Shown one piece after another: positions 8,755 through 17,183 of a stretch of DNA of 46,915 nt; position 1 is the first letter of the stretch, and each line of letters opens with the position of its first letter. The notes under the pieces were generated by a model. That model saw only the letters and a list, made by a program, of their open reading frames with translations. It did not search any database and had not been told where the DNA came from. Both the position numbers and the translations under genes were made by a program. The stretch comes from Bacteroides sp. (GTDB taxonomy: Bacteria; Bacillota; Clostridia; Oscillospirales; Ruminococcaceae), in NCBI GenBank assembly GCA_023663265.1, contig JAMPHV010000012.1, positions 1 to 46,915 on the forward strand. Reading direction: 5' to 3'.

Positions 8755-10074
8755 ATGTTATTTCAATACAATAAATATTTGACGCAGCCTTTTACTTTAC
8801 TTAAGATGAAAAAACATTTTTCCGCCATGCCATATAAAAGCAGAAGTGAAATTGAGGAAGATTCTTTTAGAAAATTAAAAGATTTATGCATATACTCCGG
8901 ACAACATGTTCCTTATTATAAAAATCTTTTTAAAAGCATTGGATTTGTGCCTGAGAATATGAATTCATATGAAGACTTTAAGAAAATACCGATTTTGGAT
9001 AAGGATATTGTAAGAAAGCATACCGAAGAACTGTGTTCTGATGAAATCAAAAAAATGAATGTAATGCCGGCGAATACTTCCGGCTCGACCGGCACCCCGC
9101 TCTCTTTCTATTTAGACATAAACGCTAATATGGCGATTTTTTGTAAGCTTTGGCTAATGTGGAATCAGAGCAAAAAATGGCGCATTGGAAAAACAATGCT
9201 CTCTATCGGCGCCGAAAATCCGGAATTAGCGGAAAAAGATTGGTGGTTTAATCCAAAGAACAGATTTTTGTATTTTACTTCAAACCGCATGACTCAAGAC
9301 AACGTAGAAATGTATTATAATTTGGCAAAGAAATATAAGGCGGCAGCTGTATGCGGCTTTCCGTCTACAATATATTTGTTCGGAAAACTTTTGAAAGAAA
9401 AAAAGTTTCGATTAGAATTCGATACCATATTTGTACATTCGGAAAATCTCTTGGACTATCAAGAAAAATTTATAAAAGAATTTTTTGGGGCAAGGATTGT
9501 AAATCAATACGGCAATAACGAAAAAGCAGGTTTAATTCATTACTGCAAAAATAATGTGCTTCACAGCCAAGATGATTACGCATATCATGAAGTTATAGAC
9601 GAACGAGGAAACGATTCATTGCCGGGTGAAATCGGAAGATTGGTCTGCACTAACTTGTTTAATTACTGTATGCCGCTGATTAGATACGATACAAGAGATA
9701 AGGTAGTTTTTTCAGACGAGAGCTGTACCTGTGGAAGTAATTTTAAAGTAGTTAAACAAATTATCGGCAGAGCTTCCGATGTTATTTATACCTCCGATAA
9801 CAGAAAGCTGTCAGTAATTGATACGGCTTTTTGGGATAGTGACAATATAGAAATGGCAAGCATATATCAGTCGGTAAAGGGAGAAGTAATCGTATCAATC
9901 GTAAAAGGTAAGGATTATTGTGAAGAAAACGAGAAGGCGTTAATTGATGGTTTTAAAAAGCAATCGGCAGGTAATTTAAAAGTTGAAATAAAATATGTAC
10001 AGGAGAAGGATATACCGAGAACACCTGCGGGAAAGGTCAAATTTATTGTTTCGGATGTAAAAGAAGAATTATGA
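8755..10074 (+). CDS. AMP-forming acyl ligase, CapK/phenylacetate-CoA ligase-like
   Basis: The 439-residue protein belongs to the CapK/PaaK branch of adenylate-forming enzymes. NTSGSTGTPLSFY near residue 116 is the ATP phosphate-binding loop, QYGNNEKAG near 256 the second core motif, and IRYDTRDKV near 310 the hinge-side aspartate region, followed by a zinc-ligand-like pair CTCG. The C-terminal PRTPAGKVKF holds the conserved late lysine. CapK homologues occur in capsule loci, where their acceptor is rarely known. In this operon it could activate a carboxylic acid for transfer to the sugar. The ribosome site AAGGAGGAG is strong. Residues 14-80 lack any signal sequence, so the enzyme should be cytoplasmic. 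Confidence 0.78.
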   Translation: MLFQYNKYLTQPFTLLKMKKHFSAMPYKSRSEIEEDSFRKLKDLCIYSGQHVPYYKNLFKSIGFVPENMNSYEDFKKIPILDKDIVRKHTEELCSDEIKKMNVMPANTSGSTGTPLSFYLDINANMAIFCKLWLMWNQSKKWRIGKTMLSIGAENPELAEKDWWFNPKNRFLYFTSNRMTQDNVEMYYNLAKKYKAAAVCGFPSTIYLFGKLLKEKKFRLEFDTIFVHSENLLDYQEKFIKEFFGARIVNQYGNNEKAGLIHYCKNNVLHSQDDYAYHEVIDERGNDSLPGEIGRLVCTNLFNYCMPLIRYDTRDKVVFSDESCTCGSNFKVVKQIIGRASDVIYTSDNRKLSVIDTAFWDSDNIEMASIYQSVKGEVIVSIVKGKDYCEENEKALIDGFKKQSAGNLKVEIKYVQEKDIPRTPAGKVKFIVSDVKEEL

Positions 10075-10108
10075 TAAAAAATAAATTTTAGTGTTTTAAG
10101 GTGCGCTT

Positions 10109-10456
10109 ATGAAAAAATCTTATATAATTCTTAATGCGATCTTGTTTTTTTATTCCCTTAGCGGTATCTGCTCAAAAACTGCCTCACAAAAAGATTTTTT
10201 TTCGTTTGAATTTATCTTGCTTTACGGTGTCGCACTGTTTATACTGGCTGTATATGCGCTTTTATGGCAGCAAATTATAAAATCCATACCACTGAACATA
10301 GCCTACGCCAATAAAGCTATTACATTAGTTTGGGGAATGATCTGGGGCACAATAATCTTTAAAGAACAAATAACGTTTTTCAATATTATAGGCGCAGCTT
10401 TGGTTCTGTTCGGTATACTTTTAATAGTAACGGGCGGTGAAAAGAAAAATGAGTGA
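10109..10456 (+). CDS. small EamA/SMR-type membrane protein, flippase subunit candidate
   Basis: A 115-residue protein of four predicted membrane helices, the half-size form of the drug/metabolite transporter superfamily. The third helix contains the family's typical IAYANKAITLVWGMIWG stretch followed by FKEQIT, seen also in EmrE-like and ArnE/ArnF proteins. It overlaps the next gene, a second half-size protein, by 8 bases. A pair of such proteins beside an ArnC/GtrB-type transferase suggests a heterodimeric flippase for the undecaprenyl-phosphate-linked sugar, as in ArnE/ArnF. That pairing is the main reason for the role. A multidrug function is less likely here. Confidence 0.75.
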   Translation: MKKSYIILNAILFFYSLSGICSKTASQKDFFSFEFILLYGVALFILAVYALLWQQIIKSIPLNIAYANKAITLVWGMIWGTIIFKEQITFFNIIGAALVLFGILLIVTGGEKKNE

Positions 10457-10799
10457 GCTTACTATATATTCTTGTCTTATAATAGGCGGTGCCTTGATTT
10501 CCTCTTTTTCCCAGATATTGCTCAAAAAAAGCGCACAGAAAACCTACGAATCCAAAATAAAGGAGTACTTAAATCCTCTCGTAATAATTGCCTATGTTCT
10601 TTTTTTCGGGTGTACTTTTCTGGGTATGTATGCACTTAAGGTGGTTCCGTTATCAATGTCGCCTATTTTAGAGGCAAGCGGATATGTTTTTGTGGCGATA
10701 CTAAGCTACATTTTTTTCAAGGAAAAGCTTACAAAAAAACAACTTATTGGAATGGCACTGATAATATCGGGAATAGTCATATATACATTAAAATTTTAG
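10449..10799 (+). CDS. small EamA/SMR-type membrane protein, second flippase subunit candidate
   Basis: A 116-residue, four-helix half-size DMT protein. The start was placed at the ATG at 10449, not the in-frame GTG at 10437, because GGTGA at 10436-10440 lies at proper spacing before the ATG. Its 3rd and 4th helices show VPLSMSPILEASGYVFVAIL and FFKEKLTKKQLIGMALI, the same pattern as its neighbour. The overlap of 8 bases indicates translational coupling and probably an equal-ratio complex. Together with the GT2 gene at 3768 it completes a lipid-sugar loading and flipping set. Confidence 0.77.
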   Translation: MSELTIYSCLIIGGALISSFSQILLKKSAQKTYESKIKEYLNPLVIIAYVLFFGCTFLGMYALKVVPLSMSPILEASGYVFVAILSYIFFKEKLTKKQLIGMALIISGIVIYTLKF

Positions 10800-10808
10800 G
10801 AGACCATA

Positions 10809-11687
10809 ATGAAAGGTATAATCTTAGCCGGTGGCAGCGGCACCCGCCTTTACCCCTGCACGATCGCCGTATCCAAGCAGCTTTTGCCGATCTACGACAA
10901 GCCGCTGATTTACTATCCTTTGTCGGTTTTACTGCTGGCGGGGATCAAGGACGTCTTGGTTATCTCTACGCCAAAGGATACTCCGAACTATGAACTGCTT
11001 TTGGGTGACGGCTCAAGATTAGGTATACATATAGAATACAAGGTGCAGGACAAGCCCCGCGGTCTTGCTGACGCCTTTATTTTAGGCGCAGACTTTATCG
11101 GCAGCGACAGCGTGTGCTTAGTGCTTGGCGATAACGTTTTCTACGGTCAAGGCTTTTCGACCTATCTTAAAGCCGCTCAAGCAAGGGCGGAAGAGGGCGG
11201 AGCGGCGGTTTTCGGCTATCCCGTCAAGAATCCGAGGGAGTTCGGCGTGGTGGAATTCGACGAAAATTTCAAGGTAATTTCAATTGAGGAAAAGCCAGCC
11301 CGACCAAAATCGAATTATGCCGTCCCCGGACTGTATTTTTACGATAACAACGTCGTCGATATAGCGAAAAACGTCAAGCCCTCCGCGCGCGGAGAGATCG
11401 AGATAACCTCGATAAACAATCGTTACCTTGAGGAAGGAAAGCTTACCGTAACCTTGATGGGTCGGGGAATGTCATGGCTTGATACAGGCTCTCCCAAGGG
11501 TATGCATAAGGCGAGCGGCTTTGTGAAAACCGTTCAGGAAATGCAGGGCTTTTATATTTCCTGCATTGAAGAGATAGCGTGGCGGCGCGGGTTCATTACA
11601 ACGGAGCAGCTTTATGCGTTGGGCGAGGAGCTGAAAATGACCGACTACGGAAAATATATTCTTTCACTTTCGGAGGAGCTGCTATGA
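10809..11687 (+). CDS. rmlA: glucose-1-phosphate thymidylyltransferase
   Basis: The 292-residue enzyme joins dTTP and glucose 1-phosphate to dTDP-glucose, the entry step of all dTDP-deoxyhexoses. The N-terminal [14 protein letters not shown] is the nucleotide-binding signature, PLIYYPLS and [11 protein letters not shown] (near residue 110) are typical of RmlA, and the C-terminus carries SWLDTGSP. Length matches the family. It follows an AGGAG ribosome site and overlaps rmlB by the four bases ATGA. The DNA is noticeably less AT-rich than the genes just upstream, so the operon looks like a mosaic. rmlC and rmlD are absent from the window, which argues that dTDP-rhamnose is not the product. Confidence 0.95.
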   Translation: MKGIILAGGSGTRLYPCTIAVSKQLLPIYDKPLIYYPLSVLLLAGIKDVLVISTPKDTPNYELLLGDGSRLGIHIEYKVQDKPRGLADAFILGADFIGSDSVCLVLGDNVFYGQGFSTYLKAAQARAEEGGAAVFGYPVKNPREFGVVEFDENFKVISIEEKPARPKSNYAVPGLYFYDNNVVDIAKNVKPSARGEIEITSINNRYLEEGKLTVTLMGRGMSWLDTGSPKGMHKASGFVKTVQEMQGFYISCIEEIAWRRGFITTEQLYALGEELKMTDYGKYILSLSEELL

Positions 11688-12703
11688 AAATTATCGTAAC
11701 AGGCGGCGCGGGATTTATCGGGGGAAATTTCGTGCATTATATGCTGAAAAAATATCCCGATTATAAAATTATCTGCGTTGACTGTCTGACCTATGCGGGA
11801 AATATGGAAACGCTTTCACCTGTTATGAAAAATCCTAATTTCAGATTCTGCAAGGCGGATATTACCGACAGGGAAGCGGTGTTCGGAGTGTTTGAAGAGG
11901 AGCGCCCCAACATTGTGGTCAACTTTGCTGCGGAAAGTCATGTTGACCGTTCGATCGAAAATCCCGATGTGTTTTTAAAAACCAATATTCTCGGAACACA
12001 GGTTATGATGGACGCTTGCAGAAAATACGGAATATATCGTTATCATCAGGTTTCCACGGACGAGGTATACGGGGACCTGCCTCTCGACAGACCCGAGCTT
12101 TTTTTTACGGAGGAAACGCCTATCCATACCTCAAGCCCCTATTCCGCTTCCAAGGCAAGCGCCGATCTGTTAGTACAAGCGTATCACAGGACCTTCGGGC
12201 TTCCCGTAACGATCTCGCGCTGCTCCAATAACTACGGTCCTTATCAATTTCCCGAAAAGCTGATCCCATTGATGATAGCCAACGCGCTGAACGATAAGCC
12301 GCTGCCCGTTTACGGAAAGGGCGAGAATGTGCGCGACTGGCTTTATGTTGAGGATCACTGCCGCGCGATCGATCTTATAATTCACAAGGGCACCGTGGGC
12401 GAGATATACAATATCGGCGGACACAACGAGATGAGGAATATCGACATTGTGAAGATCATATGCAAGGCGCTGGACAAGCCGGAATGCTTGATCACTTTTG
12501 TGACCGACCGCAAGGGGCATGATATGCGCTACGCAATCGATCCCACCAAGATACACAATGAGCTGGGCTGGCTGCCCGAAACAAAATTTGCGGACGGTAT
12601 ACCAAAAACAATTAAGTGGTATTTGGAAAACCGCGGCTGGTGGGAGAATATTATCAGCGGCGAATATCAGCAGTATTATGAAAAAATGTACGGCGGCAGG
12701 TAA
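11684..12703 (+). CDS. rmlB: dTDP-glucose 4,6-dehydratase
   Basis: The 339-residue short-chain dehydrogenase-like enzyme converts dTDP-glucose to dTDP-4-keto-6-deoxyglucose. The NAD-binding motif [11 protein letters not shown] lies at the N-terminus, HVDRSI near residue 84, the catalytic STDEVYGDL near 120 and YSASKAS near 150, with the downstream [19 protein letters not shown] that is diagnostic of RmlB. I chose the ATG at 11684, which overlaps the rmlA stop, rather than an upstream in-frame start at 11579, because homology begins there and CGGAGGAG precedes it. It is the last gene of the operon; a bidirectional terminator begins inside its stop codon. Confidence 0.95.
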   Translation: MKIIVTGGAGFIGGNFVHYMLKKYPDYKIICVDCLTYAGNMETLSPVMKNPNFRFCKADITDREAVFGVFEEERPNIVVNFAAESHVDRSIENPDVFLKTNILGTQVMMDACRKYGIYRYHQVSTDEVYGDLPLDRPELFFTEETPIHTSSPYSASKASADLLVQAYHRTFGLPVTISRCSNNYGPYQFPEKLIPLMIANALNDKPLPVYGKGENVRDWLYVEDHCRAIDLIIHKGTVGEIYNIGGHNEMRNIDIVKIICKALDKPECLITFVTDRKGHDMRYAIDPTKIHNELGWLPETKFADGIPKTIKWYLENRGWWENIISGEYQQYYEKMYGGR

Positions 12704-12751
12704 AAATAACCGATTAGAAATCGGAAATCCGATTTCTAATCGGTTATTTTT
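12702..12751. terminator. bidirectional intrinsic terminator between the two polysaccharide operons
   Basis: A perfect 23-bp inverted repeat (12702-12724 against 12729-12751) encloses a 4-base loop. The stem has A5 at its outer left and T5 at its outer right, so it yields a hairpin followed by U residues in both directions. It overlaps the stop codon of rmlB on one side and the stop codon of the galactofuranosyltransferase gene on the other, so it ends both convergent operons. Confidence 0.92.
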
Positions 12752-14432
12752 ATTGGCTCAAATGTTTGCGCCAAAACTCAAATGAAGTGATCTCCGCGCT
12801 CCTGCAAATATAATTTTTTTGTACGCTCCTATATTTGAAAAGCAGCACAAAGGACTGTCCCAAAGCGCGGAAGCCGTATTTGACAAACTTGGCGAAGCTG
12901 CGGCGCGTTAATATCCCCTTGTCTCCGCCAAGCTGATATTGAACGGCGGATTTTCTTAAAAAGGTGTCCTCTGTTCCGATTCGGGAGAGCGGGTACGCCT
13001 TGATCTCCTTTTTCAGCGCAAACGCGGGTATTATGTGTCCGCCAAGGGTCAGTACCATTGCGGCGGTGATCTTATTGCGTCTTGCGTGCTCGTCGCTTCG
13101 CATTGTTTCGTTCCATTCGGGGAGCTCAGACAGCGGAACAAGCTGCGGAACAAGCTGCGAAAGTCTGTTGTTAAGCTGCTCCTCGTCTGTTTCAAGAAAA
13201 AAATCAACTCCGCGCAGAAAATCGCGGACAGCCATAAAAACGATCTTGCAGTTATCGTAGCGGTATAAGATCAATTGCTTTAGTATCTCAAACCAAAAGC
13301 GCTTTAATGCTTTAAAGGTGCCGTATTTTTTATGCACGGCGTTTATTGCAAGCTCATTGCGGACATTGTAATAATACAGAACAAAGCTTGTTTTTCTGTC
13401 AAACGCCTCGTGGCGAACACCTATCGCGTTCATTGTTATGATCTCGGTCCCGTGATTTTTTCTGAGACCGTATTCAATGTCGTCTCCCTTGATAAAAAAA
13501 GGAAAGGGCAGCCCGTTTTCCGTAACGGAGATCGGCATACACAGCGTCCACCACGCGCTGTAATCCAGATTGGGATTATCTAAATTATCGAGCAGATTTT
13601 TTTGTTGGCGCAAATCGATTCTGTGCTTATGGCTTGTAAGCTCGCCGTTCCACTGCGCGCCAAGCTCAAACTGCTCCCAAGGCTTATCCAGCGGAAACAT
13701 TCCCGTGCCGAACCAGCTTTTTGAAAATCGCTCTGTCAGCAGAGAGATAAAAACCGTTATCTGCTCCAAGGTTTGAGGGAAAAACTCCACATCGTCGTCC
13801 ATCAGTATAATGTGCGAAAAACTGTTGTCATACGCTTCAATAAGCCCTCTTGTAAATCCGCCGCTTCCGCCGTAGTTTTTATTCGGCAGAACCTCGATAA
13901 AGCTGTCGGAAAGTGAGGGCTCAAGCGTTTTTCCGTTATCCACAACAAAAACCCTGTTGATGAAGCTGAATTTATAATTACGCAGCAGCTCGATATTTTT
14001 CAGCACATATTGTTCTCTCTTGTATGTGCATATAGCGGCGCATACGTTTATTTTGTTCGGCTCATATTCCGCGCTGTATTTTCCCCCGATAAACTCACAG
14101 TCGGATATTGCGGTTATTTTCGGATAAAGAAACCCCTTTTCGGGAAGCTCGGAAAAATCGACAGATATTTCGGCGGAATTTTCCGCTTGAGCTTTCCGAA
14201 CGGTCCTTTCCTCGCCGTCAAAAACGCAAAGAGCTATTTCCGCTATACCGCTGAAGCTGCATAAAAAGCTTACCGAGCCGACGCGTGTATAATCGCGGTA
14301 TTTCGTGTATGAGAAGCTGTTAAAATACGTGTCGAAGGATAAGGCTTCCCCGCTTTTAAGCATAGTATCGCCGCGGTAAAACATTGTTTCATCAATATTA
14401 TCCTGTGGAAAAATTATTTCCTGCAATTTCAT
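12750..14432 (-). CDS. GlfT2-like galactofuranosyltransferase
   Basis: The protein of about 560 residues resembles the mycobacterial polymerising galactofuranosyltransferase GlfT2 and related GT2 enzymes. An N-terminal beta-rich domain (about 1-145) is followed by a GT-A domain with AAICTYKREQYVLKN, the NYGGSGGFTRG loop and the metal-binding MDDDV near residue 215. WWTLCMPIS and FFIKGDDIEYGLR near 300-330 match the acceptor and catalytic-base region. The C-terminal third is helical. UDP-galactopyranose mutase lies immediately upstream, which supports UDP-galactofuranose as donor. A GTG at 14441 overlapping the glf stop is an alternative start; I prefer the ATG at 14432 because GGGTGA stands at better spacing before it. 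Last gene of the operon. Confidence 0.87.
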   Translation of the reverse strand: MKLQEIIFPQDNIDETMFYRGDTMLKSGEALSFDTYFNSFSYTKYRDYTRVGSVSFLCSFSGIAEIALCVFDGEERTVRKAQAENSAEISVDFSELPEKGFLYPKITAISDCEFIGGKYSAEYEPNKINVCAAICTYKREQYVLKNIELLRNYKFSFINRVFVVDNGKTLEPSLSDSFIEVLPNKNYGGSGGFTRGLIEAYDNSFSHIILMDDDVEFFPQTLEQITVFISLLTERFSKSWFGTGMFPLDKPWEQFELGAQWNGELTSHKHRIDLRQQKNLLDNLDNPNLDYSAWWTLCMPISVTENGLPFPFFIKGDDIEYGLRKNHGTEIITMNAIGVRHEAFDRKTSFVLYYYNVRNELAINAVHKKYGTFKALKRFWFEILKQLILYRYDNCKIVFMAVRDFLRGVDFFLETDEEQLNNRLSQLVPQLVPLSELPEWNETMRSDEHARRNKITAAMVLTLGGHIIPAFALKKEIKAYPLSRIGTEDTFLRKSAVQYQLGGDKGILTRRSFAKFVKYGFRALGQSFVLLFKYRSVQKNYICRSAEITSFEFWRKHLSQ

Positions 14433-14437
14433 ACCGC

Positions 14438-15535
14438 TCACCCTAATTTGAGAATAGTGTTGACTGTATCCAAAGCCGCACGTACGACCTTATCCATATC
14501 ATAATATTTGTACTGCCCTAACCTTCCGCCGAAAATAACATCGGGACGGCTCCGCGCCAGCTCTTGATACTGTTCAAAAAGCATATTGTTTTTTTGGTCG
14601 TTGACAGGATAATACGGTTCGCTGCCGGGTCTCCATTCCTCCGAATATTCGCGGGATATAACTGTCTTTGGCTGAGTTCCGTATTCAAAATGCTTATGCT
14701 CGATTATTCTGGTGTAGGGGATTTCTGCGGAGGTGTAGTTTATGACCGCATTGCCTTGATAATTCTCGGTATTAAGCGTTTCGTTTTCAAACCTTACCGA
14801 ACGGTACTCCAACGCACCGAGACAATGATCGAAAAACTCGTCGATACAGCCCGTATAAATAATTTTTTCCGCGATTTTTTCATCGCGGACGTCTTTATAA
14901 TCCGTATTAAGCTTTATTTCGACACCGTCAAGCAGCTTTTCAAAAAGCTGCGTATACCCGCCGTTCGGAATACCTTGGTACCTATCGTTAAAATAGTTGT
15001 TATTAAAGGTAAATCTCAGCGGCAGACGCTTTATTATAAATGTCGGAAGCTCGCTGCATTTCCGTCCCCACTGCTTTTCCGTATAGCCCTTTACAAGCTT
15101 TTCGTATACGTCTGTTCCCACAAGAGACAACGCTTGCTCCTCAAGATTTTTAGGCTCGGCAATATTCAGCGCGGCTATTTGATTTTTAATAATTTTCTTA
15201 GCTTCGTCGGGAGTTTTTACGCCCCACATTTTGGCGAAGGTATTCATATTGAAGGGGAGGTTGTACAGTTCGTTCCCGTATACCGCCAGAGGGGAATTGA
15301 TATAGCCGTTAAATTCCGTAAATTGATTGACATATTCCCATATTTCCTTGTCGGTGGTGTGAAAAATATGCGCGCCGTATTTATGGACGTTTATCCCCTC
15401 GATACGCTCCGTATAGCAATTTCCGCCGATGTGCGCCCGCTTGTCGATCACTAAGCATTTTTTTCCCTTGGAGTTCATTTCATGCGCAAAAACAGAGCCA
15501 AACATACCTGCGCCGACAATAAGATAATCATACAT
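14438..15535 (-). CDS. glf: UDP-galactopyranose mutase
   Basis: This 365-residue flavoenzyme interconverts UDP-galactopyranose and UDP-galactofuranose. The N-terminal DYLIVGAGMFGSVFA is the FAD-binding loop, followed by VIDKRAHIGGNCYTE near residue 31 and the HKYGAHIFHT segment near 51, all diagnostic of Glf. The EKQWG motif near residue 155 and the C-terminal GRLGQYKYYDMDK, which carries a substrate-binding arginine and tyrosines, are intact. Length is normal. It overlaps the preceding DUF4422 gene by 8 bases and has a GGAGGA ribosome site. It supplies the donor for the adjacent GlfT2-like enzyme, so the exported polymer should contain galactofuranose. Confidence 0.95.
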   Translation of the reverse strand: MYDYLIVGAGMFGSVFAHEMNSKGKKCLVIDKRAHIGGNCYTERIEGINVHKYGAHIFHTTDKEIWEYVNQFTEFNGYINSPLAVYGNELYNLPFNMNTFAKMWGVKTPDEAKKIIKNQIAALNIAEPKNLEEQALSLVGTDVYEKLVKGYTEKQWGRKCSELPTFIIKRLPLRFTFNNNYFNDRYQGIPNGGYTQLFEKLLDGVEIKLNTDYKDVRDEKIAEKIIYTGCIDEFFDHCLGALEYRSVRFENETLNTENYQGNAVINYTSAEIPYTRIIEHKHFEYGTQPKTVISREYSEEWRPGSEPYYPVNDQKNNMLFEQYQELARSRPDVIFGGRLGQYKYYDMDKVVRAALDTVNTILKLG

Positions 15536-16379
15536 TTCGTTTTCCTCCGAGAGATTTTAGTATTCTCTTCGCGGCAAACCGTCTTTTGCTTTCGGGCGGG
15601 AACAGCGCGCAGCCGATTCGTTTTTTGATAGGGCTGTTTACGTCAAGCCTCGGAAGCTCCTTTATTTTTGCACCGTTTTCACGGCAGTATAATATATATA
15701 TCCCTGTAAAAATTTCTCCGAGATATCCGTCCGTTCTGTCGGATTGAAAATCTCCGTGCGTTTTTTTTCGGCGGTCAAATTCCTCCAAGGCATTAAAAAG
15801 AATCCCGCAGTATTCAAAAAAAAGCGCCTTGTTCATGATAAACATATTGCAGAAATACTGTTTGTTCTGTGAAAGATACTTTTTTGCGGCATTGGTCAGC
15901 CGCGGCGCTTTTTCGGTCAGTATGTCGAGAAACAGGCGCAGGTCCTCGGCATAATGATATTTTGAAGTGCAATAATGCTCGTACGCGGGAATACCCATAT
16001 CCTCGCTGCGCGGAGCGATTATTTCATATTCGGAGATAAGCTTGTGCCAATACTCCTCGTTTTTAAGAAAGAGCAGCTCTTTTTTTTCGGACAGCGCTCC
16101 CTCTGCGATATAAGGGAGGTCTGTGCAGTCCTCGGCGGCAAAAAAACGGCGATAGTGGCAGAAGCCGTAATGCTCGGCGGGTATATTCCTCCATACGTAA
16201 TAATGCGCCGTAAGCTCGCAGTATTCTCGGTTCTTTTGAGAAATATTTTCGCCCATATTGTCGCGGTATATCGCGTTTATGGGAGGATTTAGCGCCGCTC
16301 CGCACTGTATAGGCTCGCACAGGGGAGGTACTGTTTCGTACTGTTTGTGACAGCACATAAATATTTTTATTTTGCTCAT
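15528..16379 (-). CDS. DUF4422-type putative glycosyltransferase
   Basis: The 283-residue protein matches the DUF4422 family found in capsule and exopolysaccharide clusters. The N-terminal IKIFMCCHKQYETVPP, the conserved DNMGENISQKN stretch near residue 40, and YYVWRN...GFCHYRRFF near 60-80 are typical. The downstream MFIMNKALFFEYC near 175 also fits. Homologues are believed to be cytoplasmic glycosyltransferases with a GT-A-like fold, but donor and acceptor are generally unknown. No membrane segment is visible. It lies between the ABC exporter genes and glf, whose start it overlaps. The ribosome site is weak. Confidence 0.78.
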   Translation of the reverse strand: MSKIKIFMCCHKQYETVPPLCEPIQCGAALNPPINAIYRDNMGENISQKNREYCELTAHYYVWRNIPAEHYGFCHYRRFFAAEDCTDLPYIAEGALSEKKELLFLKNEEYWHKLISEYEIIAPRSEDMGIPAYEHYCTSKYHYAEDLRLFLDILTEKAPRLTNAAKKYLSQNKQYFCNMFIMNKALFFEYCGILFNALEEFDRRKKTHGDFQSDRTDGYLGEIFTGIYILYCRENGAKIKELPRLDVNSPIKKRIGCALFPPESKRRFAAKRILKSLGGKRNV

Positions 16380-16406
16380 AGCTGTTTTATTTTTTCGGAA
16401 TACTTC

Positions 16407-17171
16407 CTATTGCTTTATTTCGGGAATAACTCCCGTTTTCAGAAATTCCTCGTACTTATCGCAGATATCTCCCGTTTCCCCGAAAGCGATCTGCTTTCCT
16501 TTATTGAGCCAAAGCACCTTATTGCACATTCTTCTCACTTGAGCGATCGAATGGGAAACAAGGATAGTCGCCTTACCGTTGCGAATTATTTCCAGCATTT
16601 TTTTCTCGCTCTTTTCGCGAAACTCTCCGTCGCCAACGGAAAGCACCTCGTCAAGAATAAGTATTTCGGGCTCGACCATACTTGCGATAGAAAAGGCGAT
16701 CCTTGATTTCATGCCGCTGGACAATTGCTTGAACGGACGCTGTTCAAAATCCTTTAATCCGGAAAATTCAAGTATTTCGGGATACTTTTTGTCCATAAAC
16801 TCACGGGTATATCCAAGCATTGCACCGCGCAAATATGCGTTTTCCTTAAGATTTAGGTCACCGTCAAAGCCGCTTCCCAGCTCAAGCAGCGCCGCGATCT
16901 TTCCGTTGACCTTTACCGAGCCCTCCGACGGCTGCATGATCTGCGTAATGACCTTTAACAGCGTGGATTTTCCCGCTCCGTTTCTGCCGATGATCCCCAG
17001 CATATCGCCCTGCTCCATAACAAAGGAAACGCCGTTGACCGCCATAAACGATTCCACCCTATACTTGCCTGTGAGCTTTTTCATAAAAAACTCTTTAAGA
17101 CCTATATTGCGCAGATCCCCCACAAGATACTTTACGGAAACATTTTTTACTTCTATTACAGGATTATTCAT
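16407..17171 (-). CDS. wzt: polysaccharide ABC exporter ATPase (Wzt/TagH type, no carbohydrate-binding domain)
   Basis: The 254-residue ATPase has Walker A GRNGAGKSTLLK near residue 62, the signature LSSGMKSRIAFS near 148 (the MKxR form used by O-antigen and teichoic acid exporters), Walker B ILILDEVLSVGD near 170 and the switch histidine in LVSHS near 203. It stops soon after the ATPase core. The extra C-terminal carbohydrate-binding domain seen in Wzt proteins that recognise a capped chain is missing, as in galactan exporters. With the permease just upstream (12 bases apart) it should drive export of a finished lipid-linked polymer across the membrane. Confidence 0.92.
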   Translation of the reverse strand: MNNPVIEVKNVSVKYLVGDLRNIGLKEFFMKKLTGKYRVESFMAVNGVSFVMEQGDMLGIIGRNGAGKSTLLKVITQIMQPSEGSVKVNGKIAALLELGSGFDGDLNLKENAYLRGAMLGYTREFMDKKYPEILEFSGLKDFEQRPFKQLSSGMKSRIAFSIASMVEPEILILDEVLSVGDGEFREKSEKKMLEIIRNGKATILVSHSIAQVRRMCNKVLWLNKGKQIAFGETGDICDKYEEFLKTGVIPEIKQ

Positions 17172-17183
17172 ATTCTTCCTCGA

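Noticed and set aside
11579-11683. Upstream extension of rmlB
   Set aside because: It lies within rmlA in another frame; homology to dehydratases begins at the ATG at 11684, which has its own ribosome site.
205-12703. Antibiotic or secondary-metabolite deoxysugar cluster
   Set aside because: The 2,3-dehydratase is typical of such clusters, but no polyketide or peptide synthetase or aglycone-type glycosyltransferase is present. A polyprenyl-phosphate transferase, flippase pair and polysaccharide exporter point to a cell-surface glycan.
14564-15454. 296-codon + strand open frame opposite glf
   Set aside because: It is antisense to a gene with complete UDP-galactopyranose mutase motifs; no ribosome site or family motif.
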